Part shown: positions 48,541 to 58,966 of the stretch, in pieces
How the letters are laid out: each line of letters starts with the position of its first letter
Numbering within the stretch: position 1 is the stretch's first letter
Source of the DNA: Polynucleobacter sp. UK-Gri1-W3
Lineage (GTDB): Bacteria; Pseudomonadota; Gammaproteobacteria; Burkholderiales; Burkholderiaceae
Length of the DNA: 64,000 nt
Assembly: GCF_018881595.1 (NCBI RefSeq)
Contig: NZ_JACVQA010000008.1
Location: 437,453 to 501,452 of the forward strand
Direction: 5' to 3'
Notes under the pieces: generated by a model
Databases searched by the model: none
What the model saw: only the letters and a program-made list of their open reading frames with translations
What the model was told of the DNA's origin: nothing
Program-made: the position numbers and the translations under genes

Positions 48541-48549
48541 CAGTTAATC

Positions 48550-49290
48550 GTGGGCTCTGAAGTCAAAACCACTAGAGAATGTGTTTTAGTTACCGGCGCT
48601 AGCCGTGGCATTGGCCGTGCAATATTGGAACGCCTAATTGCCGATGGCATGCATGTGATTAATTTTGACAGAGAGTCTCCTGCAAAAGTAACCGAGCATG
48701 AAAGTTTTTTTGAAGTAGATGTCTCTAATGAAAAAACCTTGCGTGCTGCCTTAGCGCAAGCGACTTCGACATTCTCAATTACCCGCCTGGTAAATAATGC
48801 AGGTATTGTTCGTCCTGCCACAATTGAAAAGACTACGATTGCAGATCTTCAGGCTGTCATGAGCGTCAATGTTGCAGCGGCCATTATTTGCGTGCAAGCT
48901 GTCCTTCCCGCCATGAAAGCAGCTCATTTTGGTCGAATTGTGAATATAGCCAGCCGTGCAGCCTTAGGCAAAGAAGAGCGTATTGTGTATGCGACTACTA
49001 AAGCTGGCTTACTAGGCTTAACACGTACATTGGCTTTAGAGCTCGCTAGTGATGGCATCACGGTTAATGCGATTGGGCCTGGCCCCATTGCTACAGAGCT
49101 CTTTCAGGGTGCCAATCCTCCGGGTGCGCCCGCTACACAGCGCATCTTAGATAGCGTCCCACTAGGTCGCATTGGTCAACCAGAGGAAGTGGCGCATATT
49201 GTTGCTTCACTACTAGATCAGCGTGCCGGCTTTACTACAGGTCAAACAGTTTATGTATGTGGCGGTATGACGGTTGGGTTGAGTCAGTAA
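48550..49290 (+). CDS. SDR-family oxidoreductase (classical, FabG-like)
   Basis: 246 residues from a GTG at 48550. Cofactor motif VTGASRGIGRAIL, NNAGIV, the active-site YATTKAG with Ser upstream (NIASRAA), and the C-terminal block GRIGQPEEVAHIVASLLDQRAGFTTGQ-. Probably NAD(P)-dependent alcohol/keto oxidoreduction. It lies 9 bases after the lyase gene and abuts the second SDR. Confidence 0.88.
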   Translation: MGSEVKTTRECVLVTGASRGIGRAILERLIADGMHVINFDRESPAKVTEHESFFEVDVSNEKTLRAALAQATSTFSITRLVNNAGIVRPATIEKTTIADLQAVMSVNVAAAIICVQAVLPAMKAAHFGRIVNIASRAALGKEERIVYATTKAGLLGLTRTLALELASDGITVNAIGPGPIATELFQGANPPGAPATQRILDSVPLGRIGQPEEVAHIVASLLDQRAGFTTGQTVYVCGGMTVGLSQ

Positions 49291-50115
49291 GTGGAACATA
49301 AGCAACCTCCTGGTTTACCAACCGATCTCACCAATCGCGTGATCTTTGTTTCTGGTGGTGGCTCAGCCGGTCCTGGCTGGAGTATCGGCAGAGCATCTTG
49401 TGTCACCTACGCCCGATTGGGTGCAAAAGTTTGTGTGGTCGATCGCGATCAAGCATCCGCAGAAGAGACAACCAGAATTATTCTGGATGAGGGCGGTATT
49501 GCGGCAACTTTTGTTGGGGATGTTTCTGAAGAGGATGAAGTTAAAAGACTCTTTAGTGAAGCTCGCAAACAGTTTGGCCCGATTGATGTTTTGCATCACA
49601 ACGTGGGCATTGGCAAAGTTGGTGGGCCAATGGAAACGAGTGCCGAAGACTTTGATCGCATTCATAAGGTAAATGTGCGCAGCCTCCTACTTGCAGCCCA
49701 AGACGTCTTACCTGAAATGGTGGCGCGCGGTACCGGCAATATTATTGCCATCTCTTCTGTGGCGGGTATGCGTTACTTAGGCTACCCTCACCTAGCCTAT
49801 AGCGTGACCAAGGCTGCCAATACGCAATTTATTCGGATGATTGCTCAGCAATATGCAGATAAAGGCATACGTGCCAATACGGTAGTCCCTGGCTTAATAG
49901 ATACCCCACGCATTGCCAATACGGTAGCTAAGATGTTCTCTGAAAACGGCCTGGATGAGGCTCGTGCTGCCCGTGATCGCCAAGTCCCGATGGGTCACTC
50001 AGGCTCCGCATGGAATGTAGCCCATGCTTGCGCCTTTTTAGTCTCCGATGCCGCTGCTTACATTACGGGTACTGAGCTGGTGGTAGATGGCGGACTCACC
50101 GGGAAATACGCCTAA
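49291..50115 (+). CDS. SDR-family oxidoreductase with atypical Gly-rich motif
   Basis: 274 residues from a GTG placed directly after the previous stop. The cofactor motif is VSGGGSAGPGWSIGRA, longer than the normal TGxxxGxG, and the NNAG position reads HHNVGIG. The catalytic YSVTKAA is intact. Such an extended motif marks a branch of SDRs seen in Burkholderiales degradation operons. Last gene of the Bug/CoA ligase/lyase operon. Confidence 0.85.
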   Translation: MEHKQPPGLPTDLTNRVIFVSGGGSAGPGWSIGRASCVTYARLGAKVCVVDRDQASAEETTRIILDEGGIAATFVGDVSEEDEVKRLFSEARKQFGPIDVLHHNVGIGKVGGPMETSAEDFDRIHKVNVRSLLLAAQDVLPEMVARGTGNIIAISSVAGMRYLGYPHLAYSVTKAANTQFIRMIAQQYADKGIRANTVVPGLIDTPRIANTVAKMFSENGLDEARAARDRQVPMGHSGSAWNVAHACAFLVSDAAAYITGTELVVDGGLTGKYA

Positions 50116-50178
50116 ACCTTAGATTTAGAGCCCTAAGCCAAGGGATAGTATGATTTGAAGATTCTTAGGGGGTTTTAT

Positions 50179-50727
50179 ATGCATCGCATCATTTATCGAG
50201 TTGTTTTAATGCTAACCATCAGCGCAGGTCTTCTTGCGTGCAATCAAAATGATAAAAAAATTGGTGGCTGGGAAATCAATGATGTCTATCACTCGACCAT
50301 CATTACTCCAAATGCAGTAACTGGTGGAAAAACCTATCAGGGCCCTCCTATCAATACGATGGATGAAGCCAATACTTATGAGATGTTTAGCTTAAGAGCC
50401 GAGCAGCCTAAGCAAGGTGCCAAGACTTATGAACTCAATGCACAGTTAACTTATTTTTCACAATGGCGCTACTACGATTCCGCAATGCTAGAGAATACCC
50501 CTGCCACAACATTTAAAGTAGTTGGTAGAGAAGCAGGCGCTTGTGGTGATCGAGGTTGTATCTTTAGAGAAGTGATATCCATTCAATTGACTGAGGCATT
50601 CCTCAAAGAAAAAATAAAGAAGGGCTTCATCATTACCCTCTCAGCTAAGAATGGTATGAAGACTGAACTCTATGTGCCGCCACAATATATCCAAGGCTAC
50701 ATGCAGGCGGTAAATGGATTTAATTGA
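50179..50727 (+). CDS. hypothetical lipoprotein
   Basis: 182 residues from ATG 50179 (AGGGGG 7 bases upstream). Lipobox AGLLAC with Cys at about residue 21, so lipidated and exported. The mature part (WEINDVYHSTIITP..., GACGDRGCIFREVISIQL) has a CGDRGC pair and no family I recognise. It ends before a hairpin terminator and lies between the SDR operon and kdpE. Confidence 0.65.
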   Translation: MHRIIYRVVLMLTISAGLLACNQNDKKIGGWEINDVYHSTIITPNAVTGGKTYQGPPINTMDEANTYEMFSLRAEQPKQGAKTYELNAQLTYFSQWRYYDSAMLENTPATTFKVVGREAGACGDRGCIFREVISIQLTEAFLKEKIKKGFIITLSAKNGMKTELYVPPQYIQGYMQAVNGFN

Positions 50728-50754
50728 GCATGCAATCAGTACATTAGGAATTAT

Positions 50755-50784
50755 TAATGGGGCCATGAGTCCCATTATTTTTTA
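50755..50784 (+). terminator. intrinsic terminator after the lipoprotein gene
   Basis: TAATGGG/CCCATTA stem (7 bp), 9-base loop, then TTTTTTAG. It lies 28 bases after the lipoprotein stop; it may also aid the convergent kdpE end. Confidence 0.75.
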
Positions 50785-50852
50785 GTGCTTGGCGGAACTT
50801 AAATCAGCAATGCCTACCAACGATCTAAAGCGGACGCTCACGGCAAGCCTGC

Positions 50853-51545
50853 CTAGAAGAGAAACCGATATCCAACACCAGTTTCAGTAATGACATGCTT
50901 TGGCTGCGCGGGATCATCTTCAATTTTTTTACGAAGTGCTCCCATGTAAATCCTCACGTAGTGATGATTCTCAACATCGTTAGGTCCCCATACGCCGAGC
51001 AATAGCTGTCTATGAGTCAGAACAATATTAGGATGCGTTACCAGAAACGCTAACAAACGATATTCAATAGGAGTTAAATGAAGAGTATCTTCTTCACGTC
51101 TGACGATTCTTGTTGTCAAATCTACGCTGATATTCCCAAACTTGAAAACCGTCTCACCTTTATCAGACGCCATAGAACGCCTACGTAACTGCGCTCGGAC
51201 CCTCGCTATTAACTCCCCAGGGCTAAATGGCTTTGAAAGGTAATCATCAGCACCAATATTAAGGGCTTCAATTTTGTCATCCTCATGGGTTCTTGCCGAA
51301 ACCACAATGATTGGCACATCCGACCAGGTCCTAATATCTCTAATGAAATCAATACCCGTGCCATCAGGCAGACCTAGATCAACCAACACGACATCTGGTT
51401 GACGCGAGCCTACCTCTATTAGCCCACGAGAAACTGTGGCTGCCTCAAATACCTGAAATTGTTCTGCCTCTAGCGCCATTTTGATGAGCCTACGAATATT
51501 GGGCTCATCCTCAATAACGATTGCGACTGGAATTGGCTGTGACAT
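50853..51545 (-). CDS. kdpE: response regulator KdpE
   Basis: 230 residues: receiver domain with the acidic pair at 12-13 (IEDEPN), phospho-acceptor Asp56 (LVDLGLPDG) and Lys near 105 (LSKPFSPGEL), then an OmpR-type winged helix (HLTPIEYRLLAFLVTHPNIVLTHRQLL). It activates kdp transcription when K+ is low or demand is high. The gene is last in the kdp cluster, 19 bases after kdpD, and its likely target site lies in the kdp promoter. Confidence 0.96.
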   Translation of the reverse strand: MSQPIPVAIVIEDEPNIRRLIKMALEAEQFQVFEAATVSRGLIEVGSRQPDVVLVDLGLPDGTGIDFIRDIRTWSDVPIIVVSARTHEDDKIEALNIGADDYLSKPFSPGELIARVRAQLRRRSMASDKGETVFKFGNISVDLTTRIVRREEDTLHLTPIEYRLLAFLVTHPNIVLTHRQLLLGVWGPNDVENHHYVRIYMGALRKKIEDDPAQPKHVITETGVGYRFLF

Positions 51546-51564
51546 CTAGTTACTTTATCAACTT

Positions 51565-54258
51565 CTACTGATCTTCAAGATCAAACTTGGGGGGATTACC
51601 TCGGGGCAAGCTAAATGTAAAGCGTGCGCCACCGCCATCCATTGTCTTCCCCGTCATCTTGCCGCCGTGCGCTTCAATAATTGCCCTGCAAATAGTGAGC
51701 CCCAGGCCAACACCAGAAATTGCACCTTCTTTATTACCACGCTCAAATTTTCTAAAAATATCTTCCTCTTTTCCTCTGGGAAGACCCGGTCCATTATCTT
51801 GCACCCAAATCTCGACAGATTGTGGAGAGGCAACTGAGGCGCCTATAGATACGCTACTATTTTTAGGGGTGTATTTGTAGGCATTTTCTAAAAGATTAAT
51901 AAAAACACGCTCTATTAGAACTGCATCGAAATTTAAAAGCGGTAAATCAGGGGGTAATGTAACTGTGACATGCCTACCTTCGCTCGCCGACTCAACGGCC
52001 TTGATAGCGGCACCAATCGCCTCTTCCATTAGAAACCATTGTTTATTTAATTGGACTGCGCCAGACTGAAGGCGAGCCATATCTAATAGGTTGCTCACTT
52101 GTGAGCTCATTTTTAAAGCTTTTTCACGCAAAAGGACTGCTATCTCTTTTTGTTCAGAAGTAAGCGGTGCATCTAACATCTCTAACGCATCAGTCAATCC
52201 AACTAGCGCTGTAAGTGGCGTCCGTAAATCATGTGAAATTGCAGATAATAGAGAGTTTCTCAAGCGTTCTGACTCAATTTGCACTGTCGAGCTTTGGGCG
52301 ACTGAAACATAATGTATCCGCTCCAACGAGATTGCCAGCAAACGAGCAAATGTATCGAGTAATCTACGCTGCTCAGGGGATTTTAAGCGGGTGGAGCTTG
52401 GAGCATCAATCACCAAGATTCCACGAGTACGCATTGGTGCTCGCAAAGGAATGTACAACAAAGGCGCACCTGGCAAAGAGTCAGTGCCATTGCCCGCCTC
52501 TTTGGAATTATCAAAAGCCCATTGAGCAATTGATAAGTCTGCCTGAATATTGGCTTTCTTATCAATAGCAATTTGTGATAACTGATTATCATCGTCAGCC
52601 AATAACAAGGTTGATTTTGCTTTAAATTCAATCTCAACAAAGTGCTGACTTATTTCAGCCACTTGCTCTGGCATCAAGGCGCCCGATAAATCTCTAGACA
52701 TCTCATAAAGAGACTTCACTCTTTGCTCGCGTCGATTGGCAACTTTAGCCTGATAAGTCAATCCAGTAGTCAGTTTTGCTGTAATCAAACCAACAACCAA
52801 CATTACTGCAAAAGTAAATAAATACTGGACATCTGTGACTGCAAATGAAAAACGTGGTGGTACAAAAAAGAAGTCAAACACCAGCACATTGACAACAGAA
52901 GCCATCAGAGATGGTCCCAAGCCAAATTTAACGGATACCAAAACGACTGCCAGCAAAAACAGCATGGCAATATTTGGTAACTCCACTATGGTATTTAGGG
53001 GTGTTGCGACAACTCCAGCAATACCGCAGATTAGTAAGCTCAATGCATAGGATTGCCAAGGGGCTTTTAATTGCCAAACTAAGGATTCAATATCAAAGCT
53101 ATCACGCGTAGTGCTTGTTGCATTTGTCCCTTGAGCAATTTTGAGCACATCTAAATCAGGGGCTTGCCTAGAGATTGACTCTGAAAATGCCCTTCTCCAA
53201 ATTTGCCATCCACTAAGAGCGCCCGTTCCCACGATAACCCTCGAAAGGTTGTGCTCTCTTGCGTAATTAATAACGGACTCAACTGCATCGTTCCCACCAA
53301 CAGTTACTGCTTTTGCCCCCATCTCCTCTGCCATAGAGATGGCTTTTAGAATGCGCTCCCTAGACTTTTGAGAGAGGTTTTGTAACTTAGGTGTTTCAAC
53401 ATAAATTGCATGCCAAGGAATCTGAAGTTGTGCAGCCACTCTTGCTGCACTTCTAATGACATTCTCCGCCTCATCTCCAGGGCCGATACAAGCCAAAATA
53501 GACTCACGCGTTTTCCAAACATTGGATACCGAGTTATCTTTTCGGTATTTAATAATCTCGCCATCTAGGCGATCAGCCGAGCGACGTAGCGCTAATTCTC
53601 GTAGCGCAATTAAATTTCCTTTGCGGAAAAAGTTTTGAGTCGCCCTTTCGGCTTGCTGGGGAAGGTAAACCTTGCCATCCCTCAGTCTTTGCAGCAGCTC
53701 GTCGGGAGGAAGGTCAACTAAAACAACTTCGTCGGCAGAGTCAAATATATGATCTGGAACCGTTTCCCAAACCCTAACTCCCGTAATTCCACCAACAATA
53801 TCGTTCAAAGTTTCAATATGTTGGACATTGATGGTGGAGTAGACGTCGATACCGGCCGCCAGGAGCTCTTCAACATCCTGCCAGCGCTTCGGATGCCTTG
53901 ACCCGGCTGCATTTGAATGCGCAAGCTCATCCATGAGGATTAAATCAGGCTTTTCAATCAGAGCTTGGTCAAGATCAAATTCCTTGAGTTTCTTGCCCTT
54001 ATAGTCAATTTCTTTTAAAGGTAGAACCTCTATGCCATCAAGCATGGCTATAGTATCTTTACGACCGTGTGTCTCTACGACCCCAGCAATAACCCGCTTA
54101 CTTTTGCTTTGCTCATGAGCGGCAGACAGCATGGCATAAGTTTTACCTACGCCAGCATTTGCACCAAAGAAGATCTTTAGTTTACCGCGACCAGACTGAA
54201 CTTCTTGGCTCTGTATACGAGCAAGTAATTGATCGGGGTCTGGTCGTGACTCAGGCAT
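51565..54258 (-). CDS. kdpD: sensor histidine kinase KdpD
   Basis: 897 residues. Cytoplasmic N-terminal KdpD domain with Walker A GANAGVGKT (32-40), a USP-like domain, four TM segments (about residues 395-500), GAF-like part, then HisKA with His676 (ISHDLRTPL) and the HATPase with NLLENAYKYT and DNGPGLP. Senses K+ limitation and phosphorylates KdpE. The start is 5 bases after the kdpC stop. Confidence 0.97.
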   Translation of the reverse strand: MPESRPDPDQLLARIQSQEVQSGRGKLKIFFGANAGVGKTYAMLSAAHEQSKSKRVIAGVVETHGRKDTIAMLDGIEVLPLKEIDYKGKKLKEFDLDQALIEKPDLILMDELAHSNAAGSRHPKRWQDVEELLAAGIDVYSTINVQHIETLNDIVGGITGVRVWETVPDHIFDSADEVVLVDLPPDELLQRLRDGKVYLPQQAERATQNFFRKGNLIALRELALRRSADRLDGEIIKYRKDNSVSNVWKTRESILACIGPGDEAENVIRSAARVAAQLQIPWHAIYVETPKLQNLSQKSRERILKAISMAEEMGAKAVTVGGNDAVESVINYAREHNLSRVIVGTGALSGWQIWRRAFSESISRQAPDLDVLKIAQGTNATSTTRDSFDIESLVWQLKAPWQSYALSLLICGIAGVVATPLNTIVELPNIAMLFLLAVVLVSVKFGLGPSLMASVVNVLVFDFFFVPPRFSFAVTDVQYLFTFAVMLVVGLITAKLTTGLTYQAKVANRREQRVKSLYEMSRDLSGALMPEQVAEISQHFVEIEFKAKSTLLLADDDNQLSQIAIDKKANIQADLSIAQWAFDNSKEAGNGTDSLPGAPLLYIPLRAPMRTRGILVIDAPSSTRLKSPEQRRLLDTFARLLAISLERIHYVSVAQSSTVQIESERLRNSLLSAISHDLRTPLTALVGLTDALEMLDAPLTSEQKEIAVLLREKALKMSSQVSNLLDMARLQSGAVQLNKQWFLMEEAIGAAIKAVESASEGRHVTVTLPPDLPLLNFDAVLIERVFINLLENAYKYTPKNSSVSIGASVASPQSVEIWVQDNGPGLPRGKEEDIFRKFERGNKEGAISGVGLGLTICRAIIEAHGGKMTGKTMDGGGARFTFSLPRGNPPKFDLEDQ

Positions 54259-54263
54259 TGAGT

Positions 54264-54833
54264 TTAATTTCCATCTAAAGCAAGATTAAGCTTTAATACA
54301 TTAACACGAGGCTCTCCAAAAATTCCCCATTGGCGATCTTGTGTATTGGCTGCTATGAGCTGATTGACATGATCAAGACTCATTTTGCGAGCCTTTGCTA
54401 CTCGAGATGCCTGGTATTGTGCAGCCTGGGGACTAATTTCAGGATCCAAGCCGCTAGCTGATGCTGTGACCAAATCCATTGGTATTGGTAATTTATTAGT
54501 AGGATCAGCGGTCTGTAATGCCTCAATCCTGCTTTTAACAGCATCTGCCAAGGCTAGATTTAGTGGGCCTTGATTTGATCCACTAGATGCAGTGGCATTG
54601 TATGGCTGCGGTCCAGTTGCTGACGGCCTACCCCAAAAGTACTTAGCATCAGTAAAGTTTTGCCCAATCAACTCTGAACCAATGGCTTGGTCGCCTTGAT
54701 AAACAATACTTCCTGCAGCCTGGTTTGGGAAAAGCGTCTTCGCTAATCCTGTGACGAATGCTGGATATACGACACCAGTAATCAGAGTTAACAAAACAAA
54801 TAACCCTAAACAACTTCTTATGATGGATTTCAT
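54264..54833 (-). CDS. kdpC: K+-transporting ATPase subunit C
   Basis: 189 residues with one N-terminal TM helix (LGLFVLLTLITGVVYPAFVTGLA) and periplasmic body; GSELIGQNFTDAKYFWGRPSAT and SGLDPEISPQAAQYQASRVAKAR are the KdpC signatures. Stabilises the KdpFABC complex. 28 bases lie between kdpB and kdpC. Confidence 0.96.
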   Translation of the reverse strand: MKSIIRSCLGLFVLLTLITGVVYPAFVTGLAKTLFPNQAAGSIVYQGDQAIGSELIGQNFTDAKYFWGRPSATGPQPYNATASSGSNQGPLNLALADAVKSRIEALQTADPTNKLPIPMDLVTASASGLDPEISPQAAQYQASRVAKARKMSLDHVNQLIAANTQDRQWGIFGEPRVNVLKLNLALDGN

Positions 54834-54861
54834 TTTCTATCCTTTATATATCGTCTGGCGA

Positions 54862-56937
54862 TCAAATGACTGAAATAATCAAATCAATGATCTTGATGCC
54901 GATAAATGGAGCGATAAGACCGCCTAAGCCATAAATCGTCATATTTCTACGCAAGAGTGCAGCTGCGCCCAAGGGCTTATACGTAACTCCTTTTAGCGCC
55001 AATGGAATCAAGAAAATAATGATTAAGGCGTTAAAAATCACCGCTGACAAAATAGCTGATGACGGACTAGAGAGATGCATCACATTTAATGCCTCAAGCT
55101 GTGGATATGTCGCCACAAAAGCTGCTGGAATAATGGCAAAGTATTTTGCTACGTCGTTAGCAATACTAAATGTCGTTAATGATCCACGAGTCATGAGCAT
55201 CTGCTTACCAGTCTCCACAACCTCAATCAACTTGGTAGGGTTGGAATCTAAATCAACCATGTTGCCCGCTTCTTTAGCAGCTTGGGTACCAGAGTTCATG
55301 GCTACAGCTACGTCTGCTTGCGCTAGCGCAGGAGCATCATTAGTGCCATCGCCAGTCATTGCCACCAATCGCCCTTCTGACTGATGCTTACGTATCAAGG
55401 CAAGCTTGTCTTCAGGCGTCGCTTCAGCCAGGAAATCATCCACCCCTGCTTCAGCAGCAATGGCAGCGGCTGTCAATTTATTATCGCCAGTAATCATGAT
55501 GGTGCGAATACCCATCTGACGCAGTTCATTAAAGCGCTCCTTAATGCCGCCTTTAACAATATCCTTGAGTTCAACTACACCCATCACGCGCGTACCTTGA
55601 GAAACAACTAAGGGTGTGCTGCCACGTCGAGATACGTCATCAACCGCTTTCAGAACTTCCTGAGGAAATTGGCTACCCAAAGACTCAATATGTTTTTGAA
55701 TGGCGCTAGCAGCACCTTTACGAATTTGCTCACCATTCATATCCACGCCACTCATACGAGTTTGAGCGGTAAATGGGACAAACTGCGCCCCAATGGAGTT
55801 GATTTCTCGCTCCCGAATATTAAATTTTTGTTTAGCAAGGATTACGATACTTCTACCCTCTGGAGTTTCGTCTGCCAATGATGCTAATTGAGCGATATCG
55901 GCAAGCTCTGCCTCAGTTACTCCGGATGCGGCTACAAAATTGGATGCCTGACGATTGCCCAAAGTGATGGTGCCCGTTTTATCCAGCAAGAGCACATCAA
56001 CGTCACCCGCAGCTTCCACGGCACGGCCGGAGGTTGCAATGACATTGGCGGCCATCATACGGCTCATACCAGCAACTCCAATTGCAGATAACAAACCGGC
56101 GATAGTTGTAGGAATCAAACAAACCAATAACGCAATCAGAACTGTTATCTGAATTGGTGATCCGCTGCCACTCGCAGCAACACTAAACATAGAAAACGGT
56201 AGCAAAGTTGCAACCACCACTAAAAAAACGATTGTTAGCGCCACCAATAAAATTGTTAAAGCGATTTCATTCGGAGTCTTCTGGCGCTTAGCATTCTCTA
56301 CCATCGAGATCATTCGATCAATGAAGGTCTCGCCTGGATTAACAGATACACGAACCACAATCCAATCAGATAAAACACGAGTACCTCCAGTTACTGAAGA
56401 AAAATCTCCTCCAGACTCACGAATCACTGGGGCTGATTCTCCAGTAATAGCAGACTCATCAACAGAAGCAACCCCTGCAATCACCTCACCATCTGCTGCA
56501 ATCACATCATTCGCCTCAGCAATAAAAATATCGCCTTTACGTAACTGTGTTGCAGACACTAGTTCTGATGCCGGTAGGCTATCCCAATTTTCTGGAATAT
56601 TGGCAGTTTTAACCTTCTTAGCCCATGTCTCTTTCTTTAAACCCCTCAGTGATGCTGCTTGTGCTTTGCTGCGACCTTCTGCTAATGCTTCGGCAAAATT
56701 CGCAAAGAGCACTGTGAACCAAAGCCAAAGCATGACCCCTAGGATAAAACCAGAAGAAGCTTCACCTTCGCCATATAAAGACTGAATCCAAAGCAAGGTA
56801 GTCAGGATGCTACCAATATAGACAACAAACATCACTGGATTTCGCCATTGAATGGAGGGGCTTAGCTTTCTAAAGCTATCCACAATGGCTGGTTTAACTA
56901 ACTCGGCATCAAACATGCCTAATTTTCTTTTAGTCAT
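54862..56937 (-). CDS. kdpB: K+-transporting P-type ATPase subunit B
   Basis: 691 residues. Phosphorylated Asp319 in [13 protein letters not shown], the actuator TGES loop (165-168; its Ser corresponds to the inhibitory phosphoserine of E. coli KdpB), and [13 protein letters not shown] in the P domain. It energises K+ uptake through KdpA. Lies 18 bases after kdpA. Confidence 0.98.
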   Translation of the reverse strand: MTKRKLGMFDAELVKPAIVDSFRKLSPSIQWRNPVMFVVYIGSILTTLLWIQSLYGEGEASSGFILGVMLWLWFTVLFANFAEALAEGRSKAQAASLRGLKKETWAKKVKTANIPENWDSLPASELVSATQLRKGDIFIAEANDVIAADGEVIAGVASVDESAITGESAPVIRESGGDFSSVTGGTRVLSDWIVVRVSVNPGETFIDRMISMVENAKRQKTPNEIALTILLVALTIVFLVVVATLLPFSMFSVAASGSGSPIQITVLIALLVCLIPTTIAGLLSAIGVAGMSRMMAANVIATSGRAVEAAGDVDVLLLDKTGTITLGNRQASNFVAASGVTEAELADIAQLASLADETPEGRSIVILAKQKFNIREREINSIGAQFVPFTAQTRMSGVDMNGEQIRKGAASAIQKHIESLGSQFPQEVLKAVDDVSRRGSTPLVVSQGTRVMGVVELKDIVKGGIKERFNELRQMGIRTIMITGDNKLTAAAIAAEAGVDDFLAEATPEDKLALIRKHQSEGRLVAMTGDGTNDAPALAQADVAVAMNSGTQAAKEAGNMVDLDSNPTKLIEVVETGKQMLMTRGSLTTFSIANDVAKYFAIIPAAFVATYPQLEALNVMHLSSPSSAILSAVIFNALIIIFLIPLALKGVTYKPLGAAALLRRNMTIYGLGGLIAPFIGIKIIDLIISVI

Positions 56938-56955
56938 TTTTTTCTCCGAGAATGA

Positions 56956-58746
56956 TTAATGAATCACTGGGAGCATTAACTGCTCAACAATGGGGCCAAG
57001 AGCAAGTGCTGGTACGTAATTCAATGCTCCAACCAAGATCACGGTACCGGCCAACAGGACAACAAAGAGTGGTCCGTGTGTAGGCATGGTTCCCTCATTT
57101 ACCGCTATCTTCTTTTTGGCCGCAAATGCCCCAGCCAATGCGAGAACCGGAACAATGACTCCAAAACGACCAAACCACATCGCAATTGCTAACAACCCGT
57201 TATAGAAAAGTGTATTTGCTGAGAGACCTGCAAAGGCACTGCCGTTGTTATTGCCTGCTGATGTAAAGGCATACAAAATCTCAGAGAAACCATGGGCACC
57301 TGGATTTGCAATGCCCGCCACCCCATCGGCACTCATCACTGCGATTGCAGTACCAACTAGCACAAGAATCGGCGTGACTAAGATAGCAATCGCTACCATC
57401 TTCATCTCATAAGACTCAATCTTCTTACCTAGATACTCAGGTGTTCGGCCAATCATCAAACCAGCAATAAATACCGCAAGTATGGCAAAGACAAGCATTC
57501 CATATAAACCGGTCCCCACACCACCAAATACAACTTCACCTAACATCATGTTCCAAAGAGGGATAAAACCACCCATTGGCATAAAGGAGTCATGCATTGC
57601 ATTAACCGCGCCACAGGAGGCAAGCGTTGTAATGCTTGCAAAAATACTAGAATCATCGACACCAAAACGGGTTTCCTTGCCCTCCATATTGCCCATAGAA
57701 CCATCTGCCCCCAGGCTTGTTAGAACTGGATTGGCTTGTGACTCAAAATGAACGGCTGTGAAGGTCACTGCCAAGAAAATGAGCAGCATTGTCACTAGAA
57801 CTACCCAACCTTGGCGCTTATCCCCAACCATCCGACCAAAGGTAAAACACAATGCGGCCGGAATCAAAAAGATAGACAAAATCTGGATGAAATTAGATAA
57901 GGGTGTTGGGTTCTCGTAAGGATGCGCTGAGTTTGCATTAAAGAATCCACCACCATTAGTGCCGAGCATCTTAATTGCCTCTTGAGAGGCCACTGGGCCC
58001 ATTGGTAAAGTTTGCTGATCTGTTGAGGCCGGCTCAGTCAAAGCCACACCCTTTTCATCCTTTAGTGGCTGACCATCGGCATCAAGCTTAGGCGCATCAA
58101 ACTTAGTAACCTCAACTGTTTTGACATCTTTGTATGCATCAAAGTTCTGAATGGAGCCCTGACCAACTAGAAAGATTGCGTATACAACTGAAATAGGGAC
58201 CAGCACGTATAAGGTAATGCGGGTTAAATCCACCCAAAGATTACCAATTGTCTTAATGCTATTTCTAGCGAAGCCACGAATAAGTGCAATCACGACAACG
58301 ATGCCACTTGCAGCAGAAAGGAAGTTTTGTGTTGTGAGTCCCAGCATTTGGGTGAGATAACTCATCGTTCCCTCACCTACGTAGGCCTGCCAATTAGTAT
58401 TTGTGGCAAAACTAATGGCAGTATTAAAGGATGAGTCTGGAGAAACGCTTGCTAAACCCTGAGGATTTAGCGGCAGGACTCCCTGAAATAACTGTAATCC
58501 AAAGACAAATAGAACACCCAGGATATTGAAGACAATTAAACCAATTGCATAGCTTAACCAGCTCATTTCAACATCCGGATCAATACCGCATAGTTTGTAA
58601 ATGAAACCTTCTATTGATCTAAAGGGTTTCTTAGAGGCAATTGCTTGTCCGCTCATCACATTATTAATGAAGCCTCCAAGGGGATACGCTAAAAGCAATA
58701 AGACCCCAACATACAGAACAATTGTCAAACTAGCATGGGTGCTCAT
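56956..58746 (-). CDS. kdpA: K+-transporting ATPase subunit A
   Basis: 596 residues with about ten TM segments. Selectivity-filter-like repeats are seen around MLGTNGGGFFNANSAHPYENPTP and TSAGNNNGSAFAGLSA (filter Gly residues). Conducts K+ in the Kdp complex. Its ATG overlaps the kdpF stop by 4 bases (ATGA). Confidence 0.98.
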   Translation of the reverse strand: MSTHASLTIVLYVGVLLLLAYPLGGFINNVMSGQAIASKKPFRSIEGFIYKLCGIDPDVEMSWLSYAIGLIVFNILGVLFVFGLQLFQGVLPLNPQGLASVSPDSSFNTAISFATNTNWQAYVGEGTMSYLTQMLGLTTQNFLSAASGIVVVIALIRGFARNSIKTIGNLWVDLTRITLYVLVPISVVYAIFLVGQGSIQNFDAYKDVKTVEVTKFDAPKLDADGQPLKDEKGVALTEPASTDQQTLPMGPVASQEAIKMLGTNGGGFFNANSAHPYENPTPLSNFIQILSIFLIPAALCFTFGRMVGDKRQGWVVLVTMLLIFLAVTFTAVHFESQANPVLTSLGADGSMGNMEGKETRFGVDDSSIFASITTLASCGAVNAMHDSFMPMGGFIPLWNMMLGEVVFGGVGTGLYGMLVFAILAVFIAGLMIGRTPEYLGKKIESYEMKMVAIAILVTPILVLVGTAIAVMSADGVAGIANPGAHGFSEILYAFTSAGNNNGSAFAGLSANTLFYNGLLAIAMWFGRFGVIVPVLALAGAFAAKKKIAVNEGTMPTHGPLFVVLLAGTVILVGALNYVPALALGPIVEQLMLPVIH

Positions 58747-58835
58747 GAGAAGTCCTCTGGATTTAATAGTGCAGCAACTAAATAAATTAAAAGCAATGCA
58801 GCGGCTAAGCCACTAATGATCAGAATAAAGTTCAT
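58743..58835 (-). CDS. kdpF: KdpF, small membrane subunit
   Basis: 30 residues, one TM helix (FILIISGLAAALLLIYLVAALL) and the short NPEDFS tail, just as in other KdpF proteins that stabilise the complex. ATGA overlap with kdpA downstream and with a further small ORF upstream. Confidence 0.93.
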   Translation of the reverse strand: MNFILIISGLAAALLLIYLVAALLNPEDFS

Positions 58836-58924
58836 TTTTCACCCCTCAATCGTGCACAGCCCTTCGCAAGACCAATGGTCAACGCAAGAAATATAAAAAT
58901 GCAGCCAAGAAACAGTAAGCTCAT
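58832..58924 (-). CDS. 30-residue membrane peptide leading the kdp operon
   Basis: Begins MSLLFLGCIFIFLALTIGLA and ends KGCARLRGEK: one TM helix then a basic tail with a Cys. GAGGTGG lies 3 bases before the ATG, a strong ribosome site, and its stop overlaps the kdpF start (ATGA). A similar tiny ORF with a C-terminal Cys-x-Arg/Glu-type tail stands before kdpF in many proteobacteria and actinobacteria. It is probably translated; whether it joins the Kdp complex is unknown. Confidence 0.7.
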   Translation of the reverse strand: MSLLFLGCIFIFLALTIGLAKGCARLRGEK

Positions 58925-58966
58925 ATCCACCTCTATCCAATTAGATGACTTGATCTTATAAAGAAA

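Noticed and set aside
56321..56785. 154-codon ORF on the plus strand within kdpB
   Set aside because: Antisense shadow of kdpB; Ser/Pro/Ala/Thr-rich translation typical of the complementary frame.
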